NCBI GenBank assembly: GCA_002296975.1
Contig: DBIS01000115.1
Span: forward strand, 1-13,833
Length of the DNA stretch: 13,833 nt
Source: Deltaproteobacteria bacterium UBA796
GTDB lineage: Bacteria > Myxococcota_A > UBA796
Direction: 5' to 3'
Part shown: in pieces, positions 1 to 6,277 of the stretch
Layout of the letters: each line of letters begins with the position of its first letter
Numbering within the stretch: the stretch's first letter is position 1
The notes under the pieces: model-generated
Database searches by the model: none
Seen by the model: the letters and a program-made list of their open reading frames with translations, nothing else
Told to the model about the DNA's origin: nothing
Position numbers and translations under genes: made by a program

Positions 1-494
1 TAGGCGTCAAAGTTCAGTACCGACTCGCCAATCAAGTTAATTTTTCCGTAAAAGGGTGCCCATCTCGTTGCAAAGGTGGCCCCCATGATCATTTTGTCCA
101 GGGGTTGCTGAAAGTTTCCGCCACTATTTCCACTGGCCGCGATGCTGACCAATGTGTGGGTGAGGCCCTTGAGGTCGTTCTCTCCAAGGTCTGGGGAGTA
201 TAAAAAGATGCCCTCTGCGGCTAAGGTTTCTGAGAAATGGTACGCGCCTATCAGCCCGCCAACATAGCGCTGAACCAGCGGATCGCTGGGTACATAGCCC
301 AAGACGGGGGTGGTCTCGATGCGCCCTTCTTTCAGGAAAAAGCGGTTTTGGACGGCGTTTAGCGGACCTTTACCCGTTTGCGCATCTTTAAGGGCTATGC
401 CCGCGGGATGATCCGCAGCTGCGGCAGGCGTGTGCAGTCCCGCCACAAGGGCTGTGGCCGCAAGCCAGGTTTTGAGGGACTTGAATGTTCGCAT
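1..494 (-). CDS. Outer-membrane beta-barrel protein, 3' part outside window (partial)
   Basis: An open frame on the minus strand starts at an ATG (494-492) and runs without a stop off the left edge, giving 164 codons. A GGAG lies 7 nt before the start. The protein begins with a Sec signal peptide: MRTFKSLK, then a hydrophobic stretch ending in TPAAAA with likely cleavage near residue 26. The mature part has motifs QNRFFLKEGRIETTPVLGY, YVPSDPLVQRYVGGLIGAYH and FSETLAAEG, followed by alternating strands rich in aromatics and glycine. This matches the start of the outer-membrane beta-barrel domain proteins common in myxobacteria, in which a QxRxF...GRxExxPxxG strand opens the barrel. The product should sit in the outer membrane; its ligand or role is unknown. 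The C-terminal barrel strands are missing only because the window ends. It diverges from the small secreted protein gene at 702. Confidence 0.8.
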   Translation of the reverse strand, partial: MRTFKSLKTWLAATALVAGLHTPAAAADHPAGIALKDAQTGKGPLNAVQNRFFLKEGRIETTPVLGYVPSDPLVQRYVGGLIGAYHFSETLAAEGIFLYSPDLGENDLKGLTHTLVSIAASGNSGGNFQQPLDKMIMGATFATRWAPFYGKINLIGESVLNFDA

Positions 495-557
495 TCTGTG
501 TCTCCAGAGGCCAAAATGAGCGTCATCGCCAAAGGCGCCAAAATCAAGAACCCTCTC

Positions 558-578
558 CTATGCGCGAGTTGCGCACAG
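558..578. promoter_or_regulatory. Candidate operator: interrupted dyad in divergent spacer
   Basis: In the 207-bp spacer between the divergent barrel gene and the secreted-protein gene lies CTaTGCGC-gagtt-GCGCAcAG. The two 8-bp arms match at seven of eight positions around a 5-bp spacer. The size and symmetry fit a dimeric regulator site, but the arms could equally be chance in GC-rich DNA. I see no convincing -35/-10 pair on either strand here, so its position relative to promoters is unknown. Confidence 0.25.
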
Positions 579-604
579 AAACAGAGCCCCGTGGCGCGAA
601 CCGT

Positions 605-696
605 AACACGGCTTTGGGGGTGTCGTTTGTAGAGGAATCGTCAGACACTGAGGCCCAGTTCCGATAAAGTGGGTGGGCCCAACACGGCTTTGGAGG
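605..696. repeat. Direct repeat pair AACACGGCTTTGGNGG
   Basis: Two 16-bp copies at 605-620 and 681-696 match at 15 of 16 positions, with starts 76 bp apart. The second copy contains the GGAGG ribosome-binding site of the gene starting at 702. The first sits in the upstream spacer with no gene start after it. This may be a small local duplication of the leader or a binding site pair. Confidence 0.5.
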
Positions 697-701
697 CTTG
701 A

Positions 702-1145
702 ATGTGGATTTGGATCGTCGGCATGGTGGCTATCGCTGGGCAGTCCACACCGGTGAAGATCGTGGTCAGTGGCCCAAATGAGGTGTCCGTTGTGTCCACG
801 TTGGAGTCTGTGTTTGTGCCCGCATGCCGTGGTTTGACATGGATGCTTTTTGACGCCGACTCGGCTCAATTTCTGCCAACTGCGCCGAAGGCTTGTGGGG
901 CCTTGGCGCCGGCCATGAAGGTTGGCTCGCAGGGGCTAAAGTTTCAAGTCGACGTGGCCCTTCCGGCACTGCCAAAGGTCGGGTTTCACCTGCTTCGGCC
1001 ACGGGTAGTGATCGGCTTAAAATGTAAGGAGAAAGCACCATTTCCGCTTGCCGAATGTGGCGACATCAAGGTGGTTTATGGCCCACAAATCATGGTGCGA
1101 AATCTCGGGGCAGCGACCGTTAGCCGACCCTCAAATTCAAAATAG
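702..1145 (+). CDS. Small secreted protein with four cysteines, unknown function
   Basis: The protein has 147 residues and an ATG start preceded by a strong GGAGG (692-696) at 5 nt spacing. Residues 1-14 form a short hydrophobic signal-like segment (MWIWIVGMVAIAGQ) lacking basic residues, so export is probable but not certain. The rest is rich in beta-branched residues and proline, with cysteines at 42, 65, 108 and 119, which would allow two disulfides in an oxidising compartment. Local motifs are GLKFQVDVALP, FHLLRPRVVIGLKC and CGDIKVVYGP. I do not recognise a family. The gene converges with the lipoprotein gene, with only 7 bp between the two stops and no room for a separate terminator. It diverges from the barrel gene. 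A periplasmic or surface role is inferred. Confidence 0.7.
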   Translation: MWIWIVGMVAIAGQSTPVKIVVSGPNEVSVVSTLESVFVPACRGLTWMLFDADSAQFLPTAPKACGALAPAMKVGSQGLKFQVDVALPALPKVGFHLLRPRVVIGLKCKEKAPFPLAECGDIKVVYGPQIMVRNLGAATVSRPSNSK

Positions 1146-1152
1146 TTGCTTC

Positions 1153-2097
1153 TTACAAAACGTTGACTGTGAGCGTTGCCCAGCCCATGCCTCCACGGCG
1201 ATCGCGGACGACCACATGGAGGGTCAGAAGGCCAGGGGATTTGGGCGCCGTCCATTCTACTGAGGTGTGGGGGTGTAGGCTGAATGCCTGATCGAAAAAG
1301 GCATCTCCGTCTTCTTCTGTGCCACCTTTTTCGGTGTACCAGGAAAAATAGGGCTCCTCTGAGCGAAACACTTTCGTGCCATCGTTTTGGGTGTATGCGT
1401 AGGTCTCGATGTGGCCGTCTGCGAGCAGGGGTTCAATGATGTAAATGTGGCCCCGTTGGGCGCTAAAGCCAGTCGCCCCGTCAATCTGGGTGCCAGAGAC
1501 GACAAAGTCTACGATGTCAGGGTTGTGGTTTGGGGTCTCGGCCTCAGAGATAGGCGTGCGCTTGAAGGCCACCGCCAAATCAGCGGGGTCCAGCTCTTCT
1601 TCGGCGTCCGGGTTTGGCTCTTGGCCTGGGGATGGAAGAGACTCTGTGATTGCCAAGGGGAGCGCGATGATGTTGACCAAGCCCGCAATCCCTTCTGCCC
1701 GTTCCGAGTCGGGAAGGCCGTCCAAGGCTGTAAGGGGTATGTCCCATTTTGGAGGAAACATAGGCTCAAATCCGATGATCGAATCATCTTCAGGGGCATC
1801 ATCGTCAGGGGTTGGAAGCACCGGGTCGAGGTCGCAGCCTGAAGCTGAGGGGCCTTCGGGTAGACAAGCCATCCATAGCAGCCCACCGATTGGGTCGTCG
1901 TCGGGTGCATAGGTGAGGGATGTAAAGGTCAAGGTGTCCCCTGGGCGGGCCTCGGCCAGGGTGCCTAGGATTGGGTCGGTAGCGCCGTCGACGGTGGCAC
2001 GCACAGCCAAGATGCGCATGCGGTCGAGTTGCCATTCCTGGCTTAGGCCGTCGCCGTTGCAGGAGATGAGCAGGCTAAAAAGGCTAAGTCGAATCAA
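1153..2097 (-). CDS. Surface or periplasmic lipoprotein with C-terminal Ig/PKD-like domain, partner of the TonB-dependent receptor
   Basis: The protein has 314 residues and begins with TTG at 2097-2095. This start overlaps the receptor stop (TTGA) and follows a GGAG by 8 nt, so translation is probably coupled. The signal peptide MIRLSLFSLLISC ends in a lipobox LISC with acylated Cys13. Residues 30-60 form a small beta region (ILAVRATVDG, PGDTLTFTSL). The central part is very acidic (PTPDDDAPEDDS near 95-107, PNPDAEEELDPADLA near 160). The C-terminal part has EWTAPKSPGLLTLHVVVRDR and GGMGWATLTVNVL, a pattern typical of Ig-like or PKD folds. No catalytic motif is visible. By analogy with other lipoproteins paired with TonB-dependent receptors, it may capture substrate or lid the receptor. 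That is inference; no close family is recognised. Confidence 0.8.
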   Translation of the reverse strand: MIRLSLFSLLISCNGDGLSQEWQLDRMRILAVRATVDGATDPILGTLAEARPGDTLTFTSLTYAPDDDPIGGLLWMACLPEGPSASGCDLDPVLPTPDDDAPEDDSIIGFEPMFPPKWDIPLTALDGLPDSERAEGIAGLVNIIALPLAITESLPSPGQEPNPDAEEELDPADLAVAFKRTPISEAETPNHNPDIVDFVVSGTQIDGATGFSAQRGHIYIIEPLLADGHIETYAYTQNDGTKVFRSEEPYFSWYTEKGGTEEDGDAFFDQAFSLHPHTSVEWTAPKSPGLLTLHVVVRDRRGGMGWATLTVNVL

Positions 2098-4763
2098 AAC
2101 GAGTACTCCGCGCGGAAACCGATGGACGGTATGAAAGGCAAACCTTGAACGTAGGTCGACTCGGTGTAGTCGTAATTATACTCTTCAGCTTCGGGGTTTT
2201 CGCCATGAATGATGTTGAGCAGGTCGACATAGGTCTCGAGCCACCAATGCTTGAATGTGTACCGCTTGTCTACCCTTAAATCGAGGGCGTAAAACGGAGG
2301 TAATCGCTCATTCAGGGCGTCGCCGGTTTGATACGGGAAGTACCCACCTGTGTCGATGTCGTAGATGCCGCCGTCATAGGGCGTGTGTGGATTGCCCGTG
2401 ACGTATCGGAAGCGGCTCGAAACGCCCCAGTCTTTCGGGAGGTCGTAGCCGCCCAGTGCCACAAAAATGTGGGTTTGGTCGTATTCGAATGGGCGCCATT
2501 CATCTGCCTCAGAAGGGAGGGTCCGGCGTTGGCTTTGCAGGGGGACCTTGTAGCGCTCGGCAGAGGACAAGGTGTAGCTCAGCCAACCGAAAAACCGACC
2601 GACTGGATTGTGGCGCACCATGAGTTCCATGCCCCGAACACGCCCCTGTCCACCGTTGACAAAGAAAGGGTCCGCACTGGTTTGAAGGTCTTCGTTCTCT
2701 ACGATCAAGTCGTCAAGACGTTTGTAAAAGAAGGTGATGTCGCCCTCTATTGCGTCGGAAACCCGATGCTCGACACCAATTTCTGATGCCCAAGATCGTT
2801 CAAAGTCCACGCGAATATCGGTTTCATTAAATCCGAGGTCTGCACCTTGAGGTGGCTGGTGGTAAATGCCGGACCCCGCCTTGAACGTGGTGTTCTCCCA
2901 GGGCGAATATCGGACCGAAAACCGCGGATCGATGCTGGAAATATTGTAATAGGGCAAGACCAAGGTGTTGAATCGGATGCCGGGAATGAGGGTGAGGGTG
3001 TCCGAGCCGTCGATGGGTTTTAGCCAAGCCTCAAGGAATGGATCGATGGACCAGAAAGTGCCGTCAAAGGAGGTGACAAATGGCTCACGTTCTTCGATCG
3101 GATCGAAGGTAGTCATGGCTTCGGGATCGAAGGGCAAGGTGATGTCCACCCGATAGGGGCCGCCAAGCACGTCGAGGCCTGGTCGGAGGGTGAACCATGG
3201 GGTCGGTGTCCACAGCACGTCCCCGCGAAACTCCATAATCCAACTCCATTGGTTGAAGCTGAAGGCGTCTCCGAGTCCAAACCCGACCGTGTCATAGCCG
3301 AGGGATGGACTGAGGCGTGTGGTGATGGTGTCGTCGAATTTGTGGTTGTGTTGGACGATGATGCGGTGAGCACCGTAGTGGACGTCGGCATCGCCTTGGG
3401 TGCTCTGGTCGGTACCTTGGGCAAAGTCGCCTGGGGAGCCAAAATACAGTTGGTCGCCAAAGCCGAGCATTAAAATCGAGAACTTGCCGTTGCTCTTTTC
3501 AAGGTCGTCGAGCTTGACTTGGTAATCCCACCAATAAGGCTTGACGTTGAAGCCATTCCTGCCCGCGAGCGGCGTGATGAAGGCGTCCAAGTACGAGCGA
3601 CGGCCCGCGGCGGTGAGGCCCCATTTTTTGTTTTTACCCACCCGGCCCTTGATGACTGCAGAAGCGTCGAGAATGTCTGCAGACACCTCAATTCTAAAGT
3701 TTTCGGGGTAATCTTGGTTGGTGCGGATGTTGATGACGCCACCAGTCGCGCGCCCATATTCGACACCGAAACCACCCGGAAGATAGTCCACAGAGCCCAC
3801 CAAGTCTTCATTGATGATGGAGACGAGGCCGCCCAAGTGGTAAATCAAAGGGACCCGGATGCCGTCCACATAGAAGGCGGTGTCCTCTGGGTTGGAGCCG
3901 CGAACCACCACCAGGCCTGTACCAAAGGGTGCGCGCGCTGTGCCGGGCAGGTTTTGAATCACACGAACTGGGTCGCCAAAAGTACCTGGGATGCGTTGTA
4001 TTTCCTTCGCTGTGAGGGTGCGGCGTGTGATGTCGGGTTCTGGGCGTTCTGCCTCGATGATCATCATTTCGTCGGCTTCAAATTGTGTGTCAGGGCGCAG
4101 CCATAGGTTGGCCGTGGTGACCTTGCCGTCTTTGATGCGGAAGCTCTGTCGCTCAGTTTTGTGGCCGGGAGCCTCGACTGTCGAAAAGGCCATTCCGCTG
4201 GGAAGGCCGCGGAACTGGAAGCGTCCCTCTTTGTCTGTGGAGGTCTCGAAGTGGATGCCGTTGATTTGTAGTTTGACGTTTACGGCGGCCATGGTTGTCC
4301 GATCGCCCATTCGTCGGATGTGGCCATCAAGGTTTACAGGCAGGGGCCCGGTGGCTTTGACCTCGGCGGACAGGGTGAATTTGTAATCGAAACTGATCGC
4401 AACGCCGATGGGGCCGTCTGCATTTTCTGCAGGCTCAAAATGCATCTGCTTGATCGCTGCAATGGCGGCTTCGTCAAAACCATGGCCTGCGGGTCGGTCG
4501 ATCCGAACGTCGGTGACTGCACCTGTCTTGTCGAGGGCGATCGCCAGCCTCACGGTGGCCTCGATGCCCTGAGCGCTTGCGCCAGCAGGGTACTCGGCCT
4601 GAACAAAAGTGCGCACGGTCGGTGTTTTGATGATGGGGAGGGCTTCGGGGGCTTGTGGTGGCTCGGCGGGAGGGCGCGTGGCACCATCTCCCAAGCTTTG
4701 TGCAGAGGCCTTGGTGGCTGTCAACAAGAGCCCGGCAATGAGGAGGGATAAACGTGGGTTCAC
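2094..4763 (-). CDS. TonB-dependent outer-membrane receptor with N-terminal TonB C-terminal-like domain
   Basis: I choose GTG 4763-4761 as start because it begins a clear signal peptide (VNPRLSLLIAGLLLTATKASA|QS). The frame is open further up to 4859, but that part runs into the hairpin behind tRNA-Cys. Length is 889 residues. Order of domains: proline-rich linker (about 30-50); a TonB C-terminal-like domain (about 53-133, ATVRLAIALDKTGAVTDVRI, AIAAIKQMHFEPA); a carboxypeptidase regulatory-like beta domain (about 146-225, GRFQFRGLPSGM); a possible TonB box around DEMMIIEAE; the plug (about 250-350, RVIQNLPGTARAPFGTGLVV, FYVDGIRVPLIYHLGG, GRATGGVINIRT); then a 22-strand-type barrel ending in FRAEYSF with the terminal Phe usual for barrel proteins. 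It should import or sense an unknown ligand using TonB energy. The fused TonB-type domain is unusual. It overlaps the lipoprotein gene by 4 bp. Confidence 0.92.
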   Translation of the reverse strand: MNPRLSLLIAGLLLTATKASAQSLGDGATRPPAEPPQAPEALPIIKTPTVRTFVQAEYPAGASAQGIEATVRLAIALDKTGAVTDVRIDRPAGHGFDEAAIAAIKQMHFEPAENADGPIGVAISFDYKFTLSAEVKATGPLPVNLDGHIRRMGDRTTMAAVNVKLQINGIHFETSTDKEGRFQFRGLPSGMAFSTVEAPGHKTERQSFRIKDGKVTTANLWLRPDTQFEADEMMIIEAERPEPDITRRTLTAKEIQRIPGTFGDPVRVIQNLPGTARAPFGTGLVVVRGSNPEDTAFYVDGIRVPLIYHLGGLVSIINEDLVGSVDYLPGGFGVEYGRATGGVINIRTNQDYPENFRIEVSADILDASAVIKGRVGKNKKWGLTAAGRRSYLDAFITPLAGRNGFNVKPYWWDYQVKLDDLEKSNGKFSILMLGFGDQLYFGSPGDFAQGTDQSTQGDADVHYGAHRIIVQHNHKFDDTITTRLSPSLGYDTVGFGLGDAFSFNQWSWIMEFRGDVLWTPTPWFTLRPGLDVLGGPYRVDITLPFDPEAMTTFDPIEEREPFVTSFDGTFWSIDPFLEAWLKPIDGSDTLTLIPGIRFNTLVLPYYNISSIDPRFSVRYSPWENTTFKAGSGIYHQPPQGADLGFNETDIRVDFERSWASEIGVEHRVSDAIEGDITFFYKRLDDLIVENEDLQTSADPFFVNGGQGRVRGMELMVRHNPVGRFFGWLSYTLSSAERYKVPLQSQRRTLPSEADEWRPFEYDQTHIFVALGGYDLPKDWGVSSRFRYVTGNPHTPYDGGIYDIDTGGYFPYQTGDALNERLPPFYALDLRVDKRYTFKHWWLETYVDLLNIIHGENPEAEEYNYDYTESTYVQGLPFIPSIGFRAEYSF

Positions 4764-4784
4764 AGCACTCTCTTTCGATGGGGC

Positions 4785-4790
4785 ATCATA
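4785..4790 (-). promoter_or_regulatory. Candidate -10 element for the receptor gene
   Basis: On the minus strand TATGAT (five of six matches to the sigma-70 -10 consensus) ends 21 nt before the GTG start. It would give a short leader containing the purine-rich AAAGAGAG. No good -35 is seen at 16-18 bp, so this is weak. An activator or extracytoplasmic sigma factor promoter is possible. Confidence 0.25.
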
Positions 4791-4847
4791 TTCCTGTTGG
4801 CGAGCTGTTGGGTGAAAAAACTGCGCGTATTGGCTTGATGAAACGCA

Positions 4848-4882
4848 AACACGGGGCACCCTGGTTGAGGATGCCCCGTGTT
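4848..4882 (-). terminator. Perfect 11-bp hairpin after tRNA-Cys, probable terminator
   Basis: AACACGGGGCA (4848-4858) and TGCCCCGTGTT (4872-4882) are exact inverted complements around a 13-nt loop. On the minus strand the stem begins 5 nt after the tRNA CCA end, following an ATTTTT-type stretch, and ends in GTGTTTGCGTTTC. The downstream T-tract is poor for a classical intrinsic terminator. It may instead be a processing or Rho-assisted 3' end that separates the tRNA from the receptor gene. Confidence 0.55.
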
Positions 4883-4887
4883 AAAAA

Positions 4888-4962
4888 TGGAGGCGACGAC
4901 CGGATTCGAACCGGTGGATGGAGGTTTTGCAAACCTCTGGCTTACCACTTGCCTACGTCGCC
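4888..4962 (-). tRNA. tRNA-Cys (GCA)
   Basis: The minus strand folds as a full cloverleaf. The acceptor arms GGCGACG and CGTCGCC pair perfectly, with discriminator U and an encoded CCA (CCA at 4890-4888). The D arm holds GGCAAGTGGTAAGCC. The anticodon stem GAGGT/ACCTC encloses TTGCAAA, with anticodon GCA for cysteine. The T arm is ACCGG-TTCGAAT-CCGGT. U73 and GCA are identity elements of tRNA-Cys. The gene is 75 nt with CCA. It starts 34 bp after the end of the DUF2817 relic and is followed by a perfect hairpin. Confidence 0.97.
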
Positions 4963-4971
4963 AGCGGTCCA

Positions 4972-5000
4972 CTGCTATGCAAGCGGACCCCAATGGTCAA
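4972..5000 (-). promoter_or_regulatory. Candidate tRNA-Cys promoter
   Basis: On the minus strand TTGACC (5000-4995, five of six -35 matches) and TAGCAG (4977-4972, weak -10) are separated by 17 nt, and the -10 lies 9 nt before the tRNA 5' end. The -35 overlaps the last codon and stop of the DUF2817 relic. An imperfect dyad, GGTCC...GGACC (4966-4989), covers the -10 region. The positioning is good; the -10 match is poor. Confidence 0.35.
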
Positions 5001-5489
5001 GCATTCAAGCGTGCGATCGCCTGAATCGCGACCTTCATACCCCCTTCGATAACGGTGCTTCTCCACACTTCATCATCCGGGCAAAAGGCCGCGGATAGCG
5101 CTAATTTTGCCTTGATATTGCTGTTTATCCCTCAAAAAATTCCGATTCAAGTCCACGTTCGACCCGTTCACCCGGCGGAGATTCGCCATGCCGAATGGGT
5201 TGATCACATGAAGCAACACGATGCGGCGGTCAGCGCTCGGGCTCTGGGCAAGATGAGATTTGATAAAGGTCAATTGAGTCGCACTGCCCGCGAAGCCCTC
5301 CATCCCGTGCAGGCCACTCGATAAAACGAGCGCCTTTCGGCCCGTTCCAAACACCGCGGCGTCGATGGTTAAGGGCTCAGTTGCGTCCGCTTGCTGGGTG
5401 GGAAGCGGCCAGGCGTACATGGTGCCGCCGGCTGCCTGGGCCTGGTTTCGAAAGGCGGCCCGGGCATCGTGATAGCTGTTGTGGAACAT
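4997..5489 (-). pseudogene. DUF2817 (M14-like zinc carboxypeptidase) gene with internal deletion and frame change
   Basis: From ATG 5489-5487 an open frame of 138 codons encodes the N-terminal part of a DUF2817 protein. Visible are the zinc-binding HxxE in LSSGLHGMEGFAGSATQ, then INPFGMANLRRVNGSNVDLN and NRNF, as in M14 metallopeptidases. It stops at 5075-5073 after YQGKISAIRGLLPG. A second frame entering near 5086 continues FCPDDEVWRSTVIEGG and MKVAIQAIARLNA to a TGA at 4999-4997. That looks like the normal extreme C-terminus of the same family. Family members are roughly 350 residues; about 200 central residues are absent, including the expected third zinc ligand His and the catalytic Glu. 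An inactive relic is therefore most likely. No clear ribosome-binding site precedes the ATG. A real shortened protein cannot be excluded. Confidence 0.75.
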
Positions 5490-5504
5490 GGGCTTAAGTT
5501 AACC

Positions 5505-5527
5505 GAAGCCCAGACACCGAGGGCTTC
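5505..5527. promoter_or_regulatory. Inverted repeat in the divergent spacer before the GT2 gene
   Basis: GAAGCCC and GGGCTTC form an exact 7-bp inverted repeat around 9 nt. It lies in the 41-bp spacer between the DUF2817 relic and the rightward operon. The right arm overlaps the GAGGG that serves as ribosome-binding site of the GT2 gene, so a hairpin in the mRNA could hide it. It could also be a protein-binding site. No clear promoter is seen in this short spacer; the operon promoter may lie inside the relic. Confidence 0.3.
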
Positions 5528-5530
5528 AAC

Positions 5531-6277
5531 GTGAACGGGCTGACTGTCACCATCATCGCTGCCAATGAAGCGGATCGGATTGGGGCGGCGATCGAGAGCG
5601 TTCGCTTTGCAGATGAGGTGTTGGTCGTAGACAGTGGCTCTACCGATGCCACCGTGGCCATCGCTAAATCCTTGGGTGCGCGGGTGATTGAGACCGACTG
5701 GCCTGGGTATCGTGATCAAAAAAACAGGGCAGCCGGGTGGGCCAAATATGACTGGGTTCTCGGGCTGGATGCGGATGAGCGTGTGGATGAAGTGCTGGCC
5801 GCATCGATACAGTCGGCCCTTAAAACCCCCAAAGCATTTGGATTTGAGATGGCCCGCCAAGGACATTGGATGGGGGCGGCAATCGGTTTTGGTACTTGGC
5901 GCCCAGACCGCGCAGTTCGCCTATATGACCGACGAAAGGGGTTGTGGGCTGGCGGTAGTGTGCATGAGCGGGTCGAGGTGGACGGGCCCGTGGTTCTGCT
6001 CGATGGTGATATCCAGCATTACCCGTTTCGGAGTTTGGATGAGCAATTGTCGGATATTGGACGATACGCAAACCTATTTGTGGACGATGCTATAAAAGCC
6101 GGAAGGCGGGGCAGGGTCGTGGACCTGGTGTTTAGACCTGTGGCCCATTTTTTGAAGGCCATCGTGCTCCGCCAGGGCTTTCGCGACGGGGCTCGAGGGT
6201 GGTGTTTGGCCATGCTTGGCGCCACGGCTGTGATGCTCAAGTGGGGGATGCTCTACTTGAGGCAGGGCAGGCGATGA
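5531..6277 (+). CDS. GT2 family glycosyltransferase, WaaE/KdtX-like (probable LPS core glucosyltransferase)
   Basis: The protein has 248 residues and a GTG start with GAGG 8-9 nt upstream. It is a GT-A fold enzyme of family GT2: TVTIIAANEADRI (5-17), DSGSTD (34-39), WPGYRDQKNRA (57-67), metal-binding LDADE (79-83) and a later VHERV (144-148), as in the WaaE/KdtX beta-1,4-glucosyltransferase group. Residues 225-243 form a hydrophobic segment, typical of the C-terminal membrane-associating helix in this group. It probably transfers a sugar from a nucleotide donor to the growing lipopolysaccharide inner core on the cytoplasmic face of the inner membrane. The exact donor and acceptor cannot be read from sequence. 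Its stop overlaps the next start (ATGA), so the two glycosyltransferases are translationally linked. Confidence 0.88.
   Translation: MNGLTVTIIAANEADRIGAAIESVRFADEVLVVDSGSTDATVAIAKSLGARVIETDWPGYRDQKNRAAGWAKYDWVLGLDADERVDEVLAASIQSALKTPKAFGFEMARQGHWMGAAIGFGTWRPDRAVRLYDRRKGLWAGGSVHERVEVDGPVVLLDGDIQHYPFRSLDEQLSDIGRYANLFVDDAIKAGRRGRVVDLVFRPVAHFLKAIVLRQGFRDGARGWCLAMLGATAVMLKWGMLYLRQGRR

Noticed and set aside
516..632. A 38-codon plus-strand frame with GAGG 5 nt before its ATG in the divergent spacer
   Set aside because: The supposed ribosome-binding site is the complement of the leader region of the minus-strand barrel gene. The peptide has no recognisable signal or motif, and nothing else supports expression.
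4764..4859. An upstream extension of the receptor reading frame to 4859
   Set aside because: It would start inside the hairpin behind the tRNA and place 32 polar residues before a clear signal peptide. The GTG at 4763 explains the protein better.
4888..5489. Integration of a mobile element at tRNA-Cys as cause of the DUF2817 damage
   Set aside because: No integrase, no repeated tRNA 3' end and no foreign-looking genes are seen nearby. A simple internal deletion explains the relic.
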